Positions 10,125 to 21,856 are shown, counted from the first letter of the stretch. The stretch: 64,000 bases of DNA from Streptomyces sp. NBC_01451 (GCF_036227485.1 NZ_CP109479.1:8184001-8248000), one strand, 5' to 3'. Notes: generated by a model from the sequence alone, not told the origin. Program-made: numbers and translations.

Positions 10125-12377
10125 TCAGTCGTGCTCGTCGCCCTCCGGGTCCAGGTGCGGCAGGACCCGGTCGAGCCAGCCGGGCGTCCACCAGGCGCGG
10201 GAGCCCAGCAGCGTCATGACCGCCGGCACCAGCAGCAGCCGTACGACCGTCGCGTCGATGAGCACGCTCACGGCGAGACCCAGGCCGAGCATCTTCACCA
10301 CCACGTTGTCGCTCACCACGAACGCGGCGAAGACGCTCACCATGATCAGGGCCGCGCAGGTGATCACCCGGGCGGTGATCTCCAGGGCGTGGGCCACGGA
10401 CGCCTTCGCGTCGCCGGTGCGCAGCCAGGCCTCGTGGACGCGGGAGAGCAGGAAGATCTCGTAGTCCATGCTGAGTCCGAAGATGATCGCGAACATCATC
10501 ATCGGAACGTAGCTCTCGATGGGCACCTTGCCCGTCACCCCCAGCGCGGGCCCGCCCCAGCCCCACTGGAAGACGGCCACGACGACACCGTACGAGGCGG
10601 CGATCGACAGGACGTTGAGCACGGCCGCCTTCAGCGCCACCAGCAGGCCCCGGAAGACGGCCAGGATGATCAGGAAGGCGAGGGCGACGACCACCGCGAT
10701 GATCAGCGGCAGGCGGCTCGCGACGATGTCACGGAAGTCGACCTGGGCGGCGGTCGTGCCGGTCACGTAGCCGTGCGCCGCAGTTCCGGAGACGGCGCCG
10801 GGCAGGGTGTCGTCGACCAGGCGGTTCGTCAGGTCGGTGGTCGTTTCGCTCTGCGGCGACGCCTTGGAGTAGACCGTGCCGATCAGGACGTCGCCGTCCT
10901 TGGTCGCGGTGAGCGGGGTGGCCGTGGCGGCGCCCGGTACGTCCGCCAGCGCCTTGGACGCCTTCGAGGCGAGGGCGGAGCGCTGGTCGGCGGGCACCTT
11001 CGTCTGGTCGATGACGACGGTCAGCGGGCCGTTGGCGCCCGGCCCGAACGACTGGGCCATGATGTCGTACGCCCGCCGGTCCGTGAACGACTTCGGGTCG
11101 GCGCCGTCGCCGATGTGGCCGAGCTGGATGGACAGCGCCGGGATCGCCAGCACCAGCACCGTCAGGACCCCGCCGGCCAGGAACCACCAGGGGCGCCGCT
11201 CGACCCGCTGCGCGTAGCCGTGCCAGGCGCCGTGGCTCTCGGCGCCGGTCTCGTCGGCCGCGGCTTCGGCGACCGGGCGGCGTACCCGGTAGCGGTCGAT
11301 GCGTCGGCCGATGAGCCCGAGCAGGGCCGGGACCAGGGTGAGGGCGCCCACGACCGCGGAGACCACCGTCACGGCGGCTGCCACGCCCAGCTTGCCGATG
11401 AAGCCGACCCCGGAGACGGAGAGCCCGGCCAGCGCGACGATCACCGTGCACCCGGAGACCAGGACGGCCCGCCCGCTGGTGGCGTTGGCCCGGCCCGCCG
11501 CCCGTACCGGATCGTCGCCGTTCATCAGGTTCTGGCGGTGCCGGGTGATCAGGAACAGCGCGTAGTCGATGCCCACGCCGAGGCCGATCATCGTGGCCAG
11601 CGTGGGGGAGACCGTGGCGAAGGTGAACGCCGAGGCGAGCAGCCCGAGGCAGGCGAGGCCCCCGATCACGCTGATCAGCGCGGTCAGCAGGGGAATGCCG
11701 GCGGCGAGCACACTGCCGAAGCCGACCAGCAGGACGACGATCGCCACCGCGAACCCGATCAGCTCGCTGACCCGGTCGTCGGCGGCGGGCCGGGCCAGTT
11801 CGCCCAGCGGTCCGCCGTACTCGACCTGCACTCCGGCCGACCGCAGCGACTGCACCGACTTGTCGACACCGTCGAGGTAGTCGTCCTGGAGGGTGGAGGG
11901 CTGGACGTCGAAACGGATGGTGATGTAGCCGGTCTTCGCGTCGCCGGAGAGCGGGCCGACGGTCTGCTCGCTGGTGCCGGGCTGTGATCCCGGCGGCGGC
12001 AGCGGGCTCTGGACGGACAGGACGTGCGGGAGTTTCTGCAGGTCGGTGACCGTCTGGGACATCTGCGTGGACACGGAGGTCAAGGGCTTCGCCGAGTCCC
12101 GCAGCACGATCTGACTGCCGTAGCCGCCGGCCGCCGGATCGTGTTTCTTCAGCAAGTCCAGGCCCTGCTGCGACTGGACCCCGGGCAGGGAGAAGTTGTC
12201 GGAGTAGTCACCGCCGGAGGAACGGTTGAGCACCTGGAGGGCGGCGAGCGCGACCAGCCAGGCCACGATGACGATCACGAAGTGCCGGGCACACCACTCG
12301 CCCAGCCGGCGCAGTCTCCCGCGCGTGTCCTTGCGTCCCCCCGATGCTGGTGCTGGTGTCGCTGTCGGCGATGACAT
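10125..12377 (-). CDS. MMPL family (RND superfamily) membrane transporter
   Basis: About 750 aa, a second MMPL-type exporter, clearly different from the one at 5869-8037. After a basic N-terminus comes helix 1 ([18 protein letters not shown]), a large periplasmic-type loop, a helix block with [19 protein letters not shown], and a second half with [22 protein letters not shown] 12377 is preferred because CGGGAG lies six bases upstream; an in-frame ATG at 12413 lacks one. Substrate unknown. It is convergent with the SorC regulator gene. Confidence 0.9.
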   Translation of the reverse strand: MSSPTATPAPASGGRKDTRGRLRRLGEWCARHFVIVIVAWLVALAALQVLNRSSGGDYSDNFSLPGVQSQQGLDLLKKHDPAAGGYGSQIVLRDSAKPLTSVSTQMSQTVTDLQKLPHVLSVQSPLPPPGSQPGTSEQTVGPLSGDAKTGYITIRFDVQPSTLQDDYLDGVDKSVQSLRSAGVQVEYGGPLGELARPAADDRVSELIGFAVAIVVLLVGFGSVLAAGIPLLTALISVIGGLACLGLLASAFTFATVSPTLATMIGLGVGIDYALFLITRHRQNLMNGDDPVRAAGRANATSGRAVLVSGCTVIVALAGLSVSGVGFIGKLGVAAAVTVVSAVVGALTLVPALLGLIGRRIDRYRVRRPVAEAAADETGAESHGAWHGYAQRVERRPWWFLAGGVLTVLVLAIPALSIQLGHIGDGADPKSFTDRRAYDIMAQSFGPGANGPLTVVIDQTKVPADQRSALASKASKALADVPGAATATPLTATKDGDVLIGTVYSKASPQSETTTDLTNRLVDDTLPGAVSGTAAHGYVTGTTAAQVDFRDIVASRLPLIIAVVVALAFLIILAVFRGLLVALKAAVLNVLSIAASYGVVVAVFQWGWGGPALGVTGKVPIESYVPMMMFAIIFGLSMDYEIFLLSRVHEAWLRTGDAKASVAHALEITARVITCAALIMVSVFAAFVVSDNVVVKMLGLGLAVSVLIDATVVRLLLVPAVMTLLGSRAWWTPGWLDRVLPHLDPEGDEHD

Positions 12378-12570
12378 GCGCGGCTCCCGCCGGAGACTGC
12401 CGGTCATCTTCATTGAACGACTCGCCGGTCGACGTGTCCTGTCGGGAGGCTGTGACCCGGGTTCCCGCCCATGTCCTCGGCCGGGTCGCCGTTGTCCTGG
12501 GACGGGGCGGTGGGATCTACTACAGCGATGATCACTTCGACCCTTCGCGACTCCTCACGGTGGTGCTGAG

Positions 12571-14672
<2,102 letters not shown>

Positions 14673-14679
14673 CCCGACC

Positions 14680-15132
14680 GTGCTGAACGATCTCGACGAA
14701 CGTATCGTGCACGCCCTCGCCGAGGACGCGCGCCGCTCCTACGCGGACATCGGGCAACTGGTCGGGCTGTCCGCGCCTGCCGTGAAGCGGCGGGTGGACC
14801 GGTTGCGGGCGAGCGGGGCGATCACCGGGTTCACCGTGCGGGTGGATCCGGCGGCGCTGGGGTGGGAGACGGAGGGGTTCGTCGAGATCTACTGCCGACG
14901 GAACACCTCGCCGGAGACGATTCAGCGGGGGCTGGAGCGGTACCAGGAGGTGGTGGCCGCGTCCACCGTCACGGGGGAGGCGGACGCGGTGGTGCAGGTT
15001 TTCGCCTCCGACATGCGGCACTTCGAGCGGGTGCTTGAGCGGATCGCGGGGGAGCCGTTCGTGGAACGGACGAAGTCCGTGCTGGTGTTGTCGCCGTTGC
15101 TGCGGAGGTTTTCTGCGGGGTCGCCCACCTAG
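14680..15132 (+). CDS. Lrp/AsnC family transcriptional regulator
   Basis: 150 aa. The AsnC-type helix-turn-helix (DERIVHALAEDARRSYADIGQLVGLSAPAVKRRV) is followed by a RAM ligand-binding domain ending ERTKSVLVLSPLLR. It begins seven bases after the guaB1 stop, so the two are probably cotranscribed. Lrp-family proteins sense amino acids; the ligand is unknown. Confidence 0.88.
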   Translation: MLNDLDERIVHALAEDARRSYADIGQLVGLSAPAVKRRVDRLRASGAITGFTVRVDPAALGWETEGFVEIYCRRNTSPETIQRGLERYQEVVAASTVTGEADAVVQVFASDMRHFERVLERIAGEPFVERTKSVLVLSPLLRRFSAGSPT

Positions 15133-15180
15133 GTGCCCCTTGCGGGTTCGTCGGCGGGTGCGGGTTCGGCGTGGCTTGTC

Positions 15181-15200
15181 GCGCAGTTCCCCGCGCCCCT
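15181..15200 (+). repeat. Copy 2 of the GCGCAGTTCCCCGCGCCCCT repeat
   Basis: Exact consensus copy, preceded by GGCTTGTC. It lies in the convergent gap between the Lrp and GntR regulators. Related copies are at 8061, 38887 and 38961. Confidence 0.7.
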
Positions 15201-15235
15201 GTCGGCAACTCCGCAGCGCCTGTTGCGAGTTGCCC

Positions 15236-15976
15236 CTAGTCGGCGGTCTTTCTCGCCAGGGCGTTGTTCGCGATCGAGTTGTGGATGCTGAAGCTCACCG
15301 CGTCGCCCCGGTATCGGTCGTCGGACCATTCGACCGGGCGGCCCTCCCTCGTTGTCGTCACGCGGCGGACGCGCAGGAGGGGGCTCGTGCGGCGGATGTC
15401 GAGGAGTTCGGCGTCCTGGGCGCCGGCCGCCACCGCGTCGATGACGTGTTCGCCGTATGCGAAGACCAACCCCGTGTCCTCGAAGAGGCGTTGGGTGACC
15501 GAGGGGCAGTCCGGTTCGATGGGTTCCACCGACGGGGCGATCCAGCCGGCGTAGACCGTGCGCTCCAGGAGGACCGGTTCGCCGTCCAGGCCGCGTACGC
15601 GCAGGACGTGCAACACCCTTTCCTTCTCGTGGAGTTGGAGCCGGATCGCGTCCTCCGTCGTCGCGGGACGGTACTCCTGGTGCACCACTTGGCCCGTTGC
15701 CTCGCGGCCCATCGCGCGGGCCCACTGGGCGAAGCTGCGGAGTTCCTCGAAGGTCTGGCTGCGGCGGCTGGCCAGGACCACCCGGCGGGCGCCCTGGCGG
15801 GAGCCGATCAGGCCCTCGGCGGTCAGGGCGGCAACCGCCTGGCGGATCGTGCCGCGGGCCACGCCGTAGTGGGCGGCGAGTTCCGTCTCCGGAGGCAGCC
15901 GGCTGCCGACCGTGTACTCCTCGCGGTCGATCGCCCGGCGGAGCTCGTCGGCGATCTCCTCGTGTCGCGCCGTCAT
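15236..15976 (-). CDS. GntR family regulator (HutC/UTRA subfamily)
   Basis: 246 aa. The N-terminal winged HTH (LRRAIDREEYTVGSRLPPETELAAHYGVARGTIRQAVAAL) is followed by a UTRA effector domain (about residues 85-240) typical of HutC-type regulators of sugar-amine, histidine or phosphonate uptake. It is divergent from the importer operon at 16195, with an 18-bp palindrome between them, so it very likely represses that operon. Layout parallels phnR beside phnSTUV, but the ligand is not known. Confidence 0.9.
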   Translation of the reverse strand: MTARHEEIADELRRAIDREEYTVGSRLPPETELAAHYGVARGTIRQAVAALTAEGLIGSRQGARRVVLASRRSQTFEELRSFAQWARAMGREATGQVVHQEYRPATTEDAIRLQLHEKERVLHVLRVRGLDGEPVLLERTVYAGWIAPSVEPIEPDCPSVTQRLFEDTGLVFAYGEHVIDAVAAGAQDAELLDIRRTSPLLRVRRVTTTREGRPVEWSDDRYRGDAVSFSIHNSIANNALARKTAD

Positions 15977-16128
15977 GCTTCCCCTCTGGGCTTGTCGCTG
16001 TGCACAGCGTGACCAGCCTAATCGACATCTGCGACCGGTCCAGGCGCGCCGGAAATGTGCAGGGAATCAGTGGTCAGTGTTTCGCCAGTGTTTACGGGCG
16101 TGATACCAGCGGAAGTCCTACTGAAGCC

Positions 16129-16146
16129 AACTTGTTCAGACAAGTT
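16129..16146. promoter_or_regulatory. Probable GntR operator
   Basis: AACTTGTTCAGACAAGTT is a palindrome of two 7-bp arms around TCAG. Its form (TTGTnnnGACAA) resembles the TGGTnTAnACCA class bound by HutC-type GntR regulators. It lies between the divergent GntR gene and the importer operon, 43-50 bases before the two candidate first start codons. Confidence 0.7.
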
Positions 16147-16194
16147 CTCCGCACTACCTCAACCCTCGTGCGCACCCCTGGAGAGACCGTGATC

Positions 16195-17346
16195 GTGACC
16201 CTGCCGAGAACAGCCGTCCGCGGCGGCGCCCTCGCCGTCGTCGCCGCGCTCGCCCTGAGCGCCTGCGGCGCGGCCCCCGACGACACGTCGACCACCGCGA
16301 ACGGCAGGAGCGCGGCCACCGCGACCTCCGCCGCCGACTTCGGCGGCAGGGCCAAGCTGGTCGAGGCCGCCAAGAAGGAGGGCACGCTGCACGCCATCGC
16401 GCTGCCCCGTGACTGGGCCAACTACGGCGCCCTGATCGACGGTTTCCAGAAGAAGTACGGCATCAAGATCGAGGTCGAGAACCCCGACGGGGCAAGTCAG
16501 GACGAGATCAACGCCGTCACCTCCCGCAAGGGGCAGGACCGGGCACCCGACGTCCTCGACCTGGGCAGCTCGTTCGCGCTGAGCGCCGCCCAGCAGGGAC
16601 TGCTCGCGCCCTACAAGGTCGCCGCCTTCGCCGACATCCCCGAGGGACAGAAGGACCCGGAGGGGCTCTGGTTCAACGACTACGGCGGCTACATCTCCAT
16701 CGGGTGCGACGCCAAGCGCGTGAAGACCTGTCCCACCTCGTTCGCCGATCTGCTGAAGCCCCAGTACAAGGGACAGGTCGCCCTCAACGGCAACCCCACC
16801 AAGTCCGGTTCGGCCTTCGCCGGTGTCTGGGCGGCCTCGCTGGCCAGTGGCGGTTCCTTCGACGACATCCAGCCCGGCCTCGACTTCTTCGCCAAGCTGA
16901 AGAAGAACGGCAACTACACACCCGTCGAGTCGACCCCCGCAACCGTCGAGAAGGGCGAGACGCCCATCAGCATCGACTGGGACTACCTCAACGCCGGATA
17001 CGCCGACGAGTTCAAGTCCAAGGGCGTCGACTGGACGGTGTCCGTGCCCGCCGACGGCGAGTTCTCCCAGTTCTACTCCCAGGCCATCAACAAGGACGCC
17101 CCGCACCCGGCCGCCGCCCGGCTGTGGCAGGAGTACCTCTACAGCGCCGAGGGGCAGAACCTCTGGCTCAAGGGATACGCCCGGCCGGCCCTGATGACCG
17201 CCATGGAGAAGGCCGGCACGCTCGACAAGACCGCCGCCGCCAAGCTGCCCAAGGTTTCCGGCACACCGTCCTTCCCGACCGAGGCCCAGCAGAGCAAGGC
17301 CAAGACCGTACTGGCCCAGGGCTGGGGCAAGGCCGTCTCCGGATGA
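16195..17346 (+). CDS. ABC importer solute-binding lipoprotein
   Basis: About 383 aa. The lipoprotein signal ends in the lipobox LSAC (residues about 20-23), so the protein is anchored to the outer membrane face. The mature part is a class-D/F type binding protein of the spermidine/iron/2-aminoethylphosphonate group (KEGTLHAIALPRDWANYG, APDVLDLGSSFALSAAQ, PISIDWDYLNAGYADEF). GTG 16195 has GGAGAG nine bases upstream; GTG 16189 is the alternative. It is the first gene of the operon with permeases, ATPase and the HAD-EEP fusion. Confidence 0.88.
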   Translation: MTLPRTAVRGGALAVVAALALSACGAAPDDTSTTANGRSAATATSAADFGGRAKLVEAAKKEGTLHAIALPRDWANYGALIDGFQKKYGIKIEVENPDGASQDEINAVTSRKGQDRAPDVLDLGSSFALSAAQQGLLAPYKVAAFADIPEGQKDPEGLWFNDYGGYISIGCDAKRVKTCPTSFADLLKPQYKGQVALNGNPTKSGSAFAGVWAASLASGGSFDDIQPGLDFFAKLKKNGNYTPVESTPATVEKGETPISIDWDYLNAGYADEFKSKGVDWTVSVPADGEFSQFYSQAINKDAPHPAAARLWQEYLYSAEGQNLWLKGYARPALMTAMEKAGTLDKTAAAKLPKVSGTPSFPTEAQQSKAKTVLAQGWGKAVSG

Positions 17347-18239
17347 CCGCCACCCTCACCCGGGTCGACGTGGTGCCCGCCGCTTCCGTGAAGCGGCGGC
17401 GCCGCGCCCCCGGCTGGCTCGCCGTACTGCCGCTGCTCGCCTTCGTGGCGGTCGCCTTCGGGGTGCCCGCCCTGGCCATGCTGAACGGCGCCTTCACCGC
17501 CAAGAACCAGGCCACCGGCGCCACTTCGTACACCACGGCCAACCTGACCGACTCCCTCCAGGGCGCGTACCTCACCGCCCTGCTCGGCAGCGTCAAGCTG
17601 TCCGCGGTGTCGGCGCTCATCGCGACCGTCCTCGGACTGCTGCTCGCCCAGGCCGTCGTGTCCTCCCGGTTCCGGGCGCTGCGCGAGGCCGTACTCACCG
17701 CCTCCGGGGTCCTCGCCAACTTCGGCGGGGTGCCGCTTGCCTTCGCCTTCGTCGCCACCCTCGGCAACTCCGGTGTACTGACACGGCACTTGGGGCTGAC
17801 GGACAAGGGCTGGAGCCTCTACAGCTTCTGGGGACTGGTGATCGTCTACCTCTACTTCCTGATCCCGCTGATGGTCCTCACGATCACCCCCGCGCTCGAC
17901 GGACTCCGCTCCCAGTGGCGCGAGGCCGCGCTCAACAACGGCGCCACCAACGTCCAGTACTGGCAGCACGTCGGTCTGCCCGTGCTGCTGCCCTCGCTGC
18001 TCGGCGGGTTCGTGCTCCTCTTCGGCAGCGCCTTCGCCGCATACGCCACCGCCGCGGCCATGGTGGGCAGTTCGATCCCGCTGGTCACCCTCCAGATCGC
18101 CGACGCCATCTCCGGCAACGTGCTCGTCGGCCAGGAGAACGTGGCACTCGCCCTCAGCCTCGACATGGTCCTGATCGCGGGCCTGGTCATGGCCGTGTAC
18201 CTGCCCCTGCAACGGAGGAGCGCGCGATGGCTCGCCTGA
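17343..18239 (+). CDS. ABC importer permease 1
   Basis: 298 aa, about six membrane helices starting WLAVLPLLAFVAVAFGVPAL. The EAA loop (QWREAALNNGATNVQYWQHV) contacts the ATPase. It overlaps the lipoprotein stop by ATGA, so translation is coupled. Resembles PotB/PhnU-type permeases. Confidence 0.9.
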   Translation: MTATLTRVDVVPAASVKRRRRAPGWLAVLPLLAFVAVAFGVPALAMLNGAFTAKNQATGATSYTTANLTDSLQGAYLTALLGSVKLSAVSALIATVLGLLLAQAVVSSRFRALREAVLTASGVLANFGGVPLAFAFVATLGNSGVLTRHLGLTDKGWSLYSFWGLVIVYLYFLIPLMVLTITPALDGLRSQWREAALNNGATNVQYWQHVGLPVLLPSLLGGFVLLFGSAFAAYATAAAMVGSSIPLVTLQIADAISGNVLVGQENVALALSLDMVLIAGLVMAVYLPLQRRSARWLA

Positions 18240-19042
18240 ACCTGTGGCGCTGGGTGGTCCTGACCGGCGCCGCCGTCTACTTCATCGTCCCGCTCGCCGC
18301 CTCCGTGATCTTCACGGTCGACGTACCGGGCGAGGGCGTCACCTTCGACGCCTACGGCCAGATCGTCGGCGCCGACGGCTTCCTGCCCGGCCTGATGCTC
18401 TCCCTCGAACTGGGCGCCGCCACGATCGCCGTGGTCCTGCTGCTGATGGTGCCCGCGATGGTCGCCCTGCGGCTCGGCGCACCCCGGCTGCGGCCGGTCG
18501 TCGAGGTGATCTGCTCCCTGCCGCTGGTCGTCCCGCCGATCGCGTTCGTCGCCGGGATCTCCACAGTCCTCAAGTGGGGTCCCGAACACCTCTCCCGTAC
18601 GCCCCTGTTCCAGACCTTCGTCGCCATCCAGAACCCCGACTTCCCCGTCGTCCTCGTCCTCGCGTACGTCGTGATGGCGCTGCCCTTCGTCCACCGGTCA
18701 CTGGACGCCGGACTGCGCGCGATCGACGTCCGCACGCTGGTCGAGGCCGCCCGCAGCTGCGGTGCGAGCCCGGCGCAGGCGCTGGTGAGGGCCGTGCTGC
18801 CCAACCTGCGCGGGGCGCTGCTCAACGCCTCCTTCCTCACCCTGGCTCTGGTCCTGGGCGAGTTCACGGTGGCCCAGTTGCTCGGCTTCCAGCCGTTCGC
18901 CGTGTGGATCTACAGCGTCGGCGGCTCGCAGGCCCAGCTCTCCGTCGCCGTCTCCGTGCTCAGCCTGCTCGTCACCTGGGCCCTCCTCCTCGCGCTCGCC
19001 GGGCTCGGCGGGCGTTCCCGAACCGCCGCCGCCAAGGGATGA
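18227..19042 (+). CDS. ABC importer permease 2
   Basis: 271 aa, six predicted helices (WVVLTGAAVYFIVPLAASVIF at the N-terminus). The EAA loop is TLVEAARSCGASPAQALVRA. It overlaps permease 1 by 13 bp and has GGAGGAG upstream. Resembles PotC/PhnV-type permeases and forms a heterodimeric channel with permease 1. Confidence 0.9.
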   Translation: MARLNLWRWVVLTGAAVYFIVPLAASVIFTVDVPGEGVTFDAYGQIVGADGFLPGLMLSLELGAATIAVVLLLMVPAMVALRLGAPRLRPVVEVICSLPLVVPPIAFVAGISTVLKWGPEHLSRTPLFQTFVAIQNPDFPVVLVLAYVVMALPFVHRSLDAGLRAIDVRTLVEAARSCGASPAQALVRAVLPNLRGALLNASFLTLALVLGEFTVAQLLGFQPFAVWIYSVGGSQAQLSVAVSVLSLLVTWALLLALAGLGGRSRTAAAKG

Positions 19043-20106
19043 ACCACATGACGCTCGACAAGGCCGCCACTGTCGAATTCCGGGGCCTGCGCCGGGAGTT
19101 CGGCCCGACCGTCGCCCTCGACGGACTCGACCTCGCCGTGCGGCCGGGGGAGCTGCTCGCGATGCTCGGCCCCTCCGGCTGCGGCAAGACCACGGCGCTG
19201 CGCATGCTCGCCGGGTTCGAACACCCCGACTCCGGTGAGGTGTTGGTCGACGGCGAGGACGTCACCCAGGTGCCGGCCCACCGCCGGGACGCCGGGATGG
19301 TCTTCCAGTCGTACAGCCTCTTCCCGCACCTCAGTGCCCTCGACAACGTGGCCTTCGGGCTGCGGATGCGCAAGGTGCGCACGACCGAACGGCGCGCTCG
19401 CGCGGCCGAGTTGCTCGATCTCGTGGGCCTCGCCGACAAGGGCGAGCAGTATCCGCACCAGCTCTCCGGCGGCCAGCAGCAGCGTGTCGCGCTGGCCCGC
19501 GCGCTCGCCCTGCGCCCGCGCGTACTGCTCCTCGACGAGCCGCTGTCGGCGCTGGACGCCAAGGTGCGGCTGAACCTGCGCGAGGAGATCCGGCGGCTGC
19601 AACAGGAACTCGGCATCACCACCCTGTTCGTGACGCACGATCAGGAGGAGGCGCTGTCCATGGCCGACCGGGTCGCCGTGATGCACTCCGGGCGACTCGA
19701 ACAGTGCGCCACCCCCGCCGAGTTGTACGGCCGTCCCGCCACCGCGTTCGTCGCCGAGTTCGTCGGCACGATGAGCCGGATTCCGGGGCGCCTGTCCGGC
19801 GGCTCGGTCGAGGTGCTCGGGCAGCGGCTCCCGGTGGACGGCGAGGCGCCCGACACCGTCGAGGTCGATGTGCTGGTCCGGCCCGAGGTGGTCCGGGTCG
19901 GCGCCGACCCGGCGGGCGACGCGCACGTCGTGGCCACGGCGTTCCTCGGCGCGGTCACCCGGATCACCGTACGGCTCGGCGACGGCACCGAGGTGAAGGC
20001 CGACCTGCCCGCGCACGAGGCCGCCAAGCTGGGCGCGGGAACCGCCGTACAGGTGTCCCTGCCGGAGCGGCCGGTGCTGGTGGCCGGACGCGCGAACCGC
20101 CCGTGA
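19039..20106 (+). CDS. ABC importer ATP-binding protein with TOBE domain
   Basis: 355 aa. The Walker A GPSGCGKTTALRML, signature LSGGQQQRVALARAL, Walker B VLLLDEPLSALDAK and H-loop VTHDQEEALS are all intact. The C-terminal TOBE-like domain (about residues 270-350) is typical of PotA/PhnT/iron-type ATPases. It overlaps permease 2 by ATGA. It powers the importer. Confidence 0.93.
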   Translation: MNHMTLDKAATVEFRGLRREFGPTVALDGLDLAVRPGELLAMLGPSGCGKTTALRMLAGFEHPDSGEVLVDGEDVTQVPAHRRDAGMVFQSYSLFPHLSALDNVAFGLRMRKVRTTERRARAAELLDLVGLADKGEQYPHQLSGGQQQRVALARALALRPRVLLLDEPLSALDAKVRLNLREEIRRLQQELGITTLFVTHDQEEALSMADRVAVMHSGRLEQCATPAELYGRPATAFVAEFVGTMSRIPGRLSGGSVEVLGQRLPVDGEAPDTVEVDVLVRPEVVRVGADPAGDAHVVATAFLGAVTRITVRLGDGTEVKADLPAHEAAKLGAGTAVQVSLPERPVLVAGRANRP

Positions 20107-20133
20107 ACCGTTGACCTTTCGAGAGAGAGAAAC

Positions 20134-21645
20134 GTGACCCCCCACGCCCCCCGGACTCCCGGCACCCCCCGACCGTCCCGACTCCCGCTCCAGGCAGTCC
20201 TGTTCGACATGGACGGCACGCTCGTCGACACGGAGCGGCTGTGGTGGGAGGCGGTGGAGCAGGTCGCCGGGAGACCGCTGACCGTGGCGGACCAGCCCGA
20301 GGTGCTCGGCAGGCCCGTCGAGCACACGGCCGACTGGCTGGCCGCCGCCACGGGCACGGAGGCCGGGCGGCTCGCCGCCGAGCTGCACCGGGAGTTCGCG
20401 GCCCGCGTCCGCACCGGCATCGTGCCCCGCCCGGGCGCGCTCGACCTGCTCGACGCGCTCGCCCTGGCCGGCGTACCCACCGCCCTGGTGACCGCCTCTC
20501 CCCGGGCCGTCGCCGACACCGTGCTCGACGCGCTGGGAGCCACCCGGTTCGCGGTCTCCGTGACCGCCGACGACACCGAACACACCAAGCCCGCCCCCGA
20601 CCCGTACCTCGCCGCCTGTGACGCCCTGGGCGTCGACCCGGCAGCCTGCGTCGCCGTCGAGGACACCGAGACCGGGGTCGCCTCGGCGGAGGCGGCGGGC
20701 TGCGCGGTACTCGCCGTGCCGTCGCTCGCGCCGATCGGGACGGCGCCCGGCCGGACGGTACTGGCCAGCCTGGCCGGGGTCACCGTGGCGCAGCTCGGCG
20801 CAATGGTCGCGCCGGAACTCCGCAACGAACTCCGGGTGATGAGCTGGAACCTGTGGCTCGGCGGCACCAAGGTCGACGACCACCGCGAGAAGCAGCTCAA
20901 GGTGATCGTCGAGACGGGCGCCGACGTGGTCGGCCTCCAGGAGACGAACGGCGATTCCGCCCAGCAACTCGCCGAGGCACTCGGCTGGCACCACCATCAG
21001 GCGGGCCCGAACCTCGGCGTCATCAGCCGGCATCCGATCACCGCCCGGCTCGGCGACCCGGACGTCGGCTTCTACGGGGCGACCGGGGTGCGGATCCGAC
21101 TCGACGGAGGGCAGGAGGTCGACGTCTGGAGCGCCCACCTCGACTGCGCGCCGTACGGGCCGTACGAGGCCCGGTTCGACGGGCTTCCGGCGGCCGAACT
21201 GGTCGCCCATGAAGCGGGGCGGCTGGAGCGGATACGGGAGATCCTGCGGCGGATCGCCGACTCCGCCGTCGGCGATTCCACGCCCGTCGTGCTCGTCGGG
21301 GACTTCAACACGCCCTCGCATCTGGACTGGCCGGGAGTGGAGTGGCCGGTGACGAAGGCGGCGGCGGACGAGGCGGGGCTGCGGGACTCGTACCGGGAGG
21401 CGCACCCGGACGCGGTCCGGGATCCCGGTCATACCTGGTCGCCGATTCATGTCGAGCACGAGGACGGGAGCGGGCGGCCGGAGCCTCAGGACCGGATCGA
21501 CTTCGTGCTGTTCAGGGGGGCGGGGCTGAGGGTGCTTGACTCGCGCGTGGTCGTGAGCGGGGTGGTGCGGTTGTGGCCCGAGGTGGCCGGCAACGCCTGG
21601 CCCTCGGACCACGCGGCGGTACTGACGACGTTCGGGTTCCGGTAG
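20134..21645 (+). CDS. HAD hydrolase fused to endonuclease/exonuclease/phosphatase (EEP) domain
   Basis: 503 aa in one frame with two phosphoesterase domains. Residues about 18-225 form a beta-phosphoglucomutase-like HAD: DMDGTLVDTE (nucleophile Asp25, acid Asp27), TASP, TKPAPDPYL and VAVEDTETGVASA. Residues about 232-503 form an EEP metallophosphodiesterase: MSWNLWLGG, GLQETN, SAHLDC, VGDFNTPSH, and the terminal PSDHAAVL with the catalytic Asp-His. No signal peptide, so cytoplasmic. GTG 20134 has GAGAGAGAG upstream and lies 28 bases after the ABC ATPase stop. The join suggests sequential cleavage of an imported phosphodiester, then a monoester. The substrate is unknown. Confidence 0.88.
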   Translation: MTPHAPRTPGTPRPSRLPLQAVLFDMDGTLVDTERLWWEAVEQVAGRPLTVADQPEVLGRPVEHTADWLAAATGTEAGRLAAELHREFAARVRTGIVPRPGALDLLDALALAGVPTALVTASPRAVADTVLDALGATRFAVSVTADDTEHTKPAPDPYLAACDALGVDPAACVAVEDTETGVASAEAAGCAVLAVPSLAPIGTAPGRTVLASLAGVTVAQLGAMVAPELRNELRVMSWNLWLGGTKVDDHREKQLKVIVETGADVVGLQETNGDSAQQLAEALGWHHHQAGPNLGVISRHPITARLGDPDVGFYGATGVRIRLDGGQEVDVWSAHLDCAPYGPYEARFDGLPAAELVAHEAGRLERIREILRRIADSAVGDSTPVVLVGDFNTPSHLDWPGVEWPVTKAAADEAGLRDSYREAHPDAVRDPGHTWSPIHVEHEDGSGRPEPQDRIDFVLFRGAGLRVLDSRVVVSGVVRLWPEVAGNAWPSDHAAVLTTFGFR

Positions 21646-21651
21646 AGAGGT

Positions 21652-21856
21652 TTCTCGCCCCCGCCGCCCCTACCCGTCCCATCCTGCTGGGGCTCCGCCC
21701 CAGACCCCGCTCCTCAAAGGCCGGAGGGGCCGGATATTCAGCGCCGGCCGGCATTTCCAGCCCGTCCGGCGCTTGAGGACGAGCGCGTTCAGAGCGAAGG
21801 GGGGTCTGGGGGCATAGCCCTCAGGATGGGACGGGTAGGGGCGGCGGGGGCGAGAA
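21652..21856. repeat. 205-bp palindromic intergenic element
   Basis: Two perfect 35-bp inverted arms (21652-21686 and 21822-21856) run from TTCTCGCCCCCGCC to CCATCCTG and back. An imperfect extension (GGGGCTCCGCCCCAGACCCC against GGGGCTATGCCCCCAGACCC) brings the arms to about 60 bp. The core contains CAGCCCGTCCGGCGCTTGAGG, a word recalled from many Streptomyces intergenic regions. A shorter relative is at 2435-2561. It lies between the HAD-EEP gene and the nitrilase gene, fills most of a 350-bp gap, and can fold into a very long hairpin. Confidence 0.85.

Noticed and set aside
20134..21645. PhnX phosphonatase in the HAD-EEP protein
   Set aside because: The HAD motif is DMDGTLVDTE of the beta-PGM group, not the phosphonatase type, and the cap Lys pattern is not seen.
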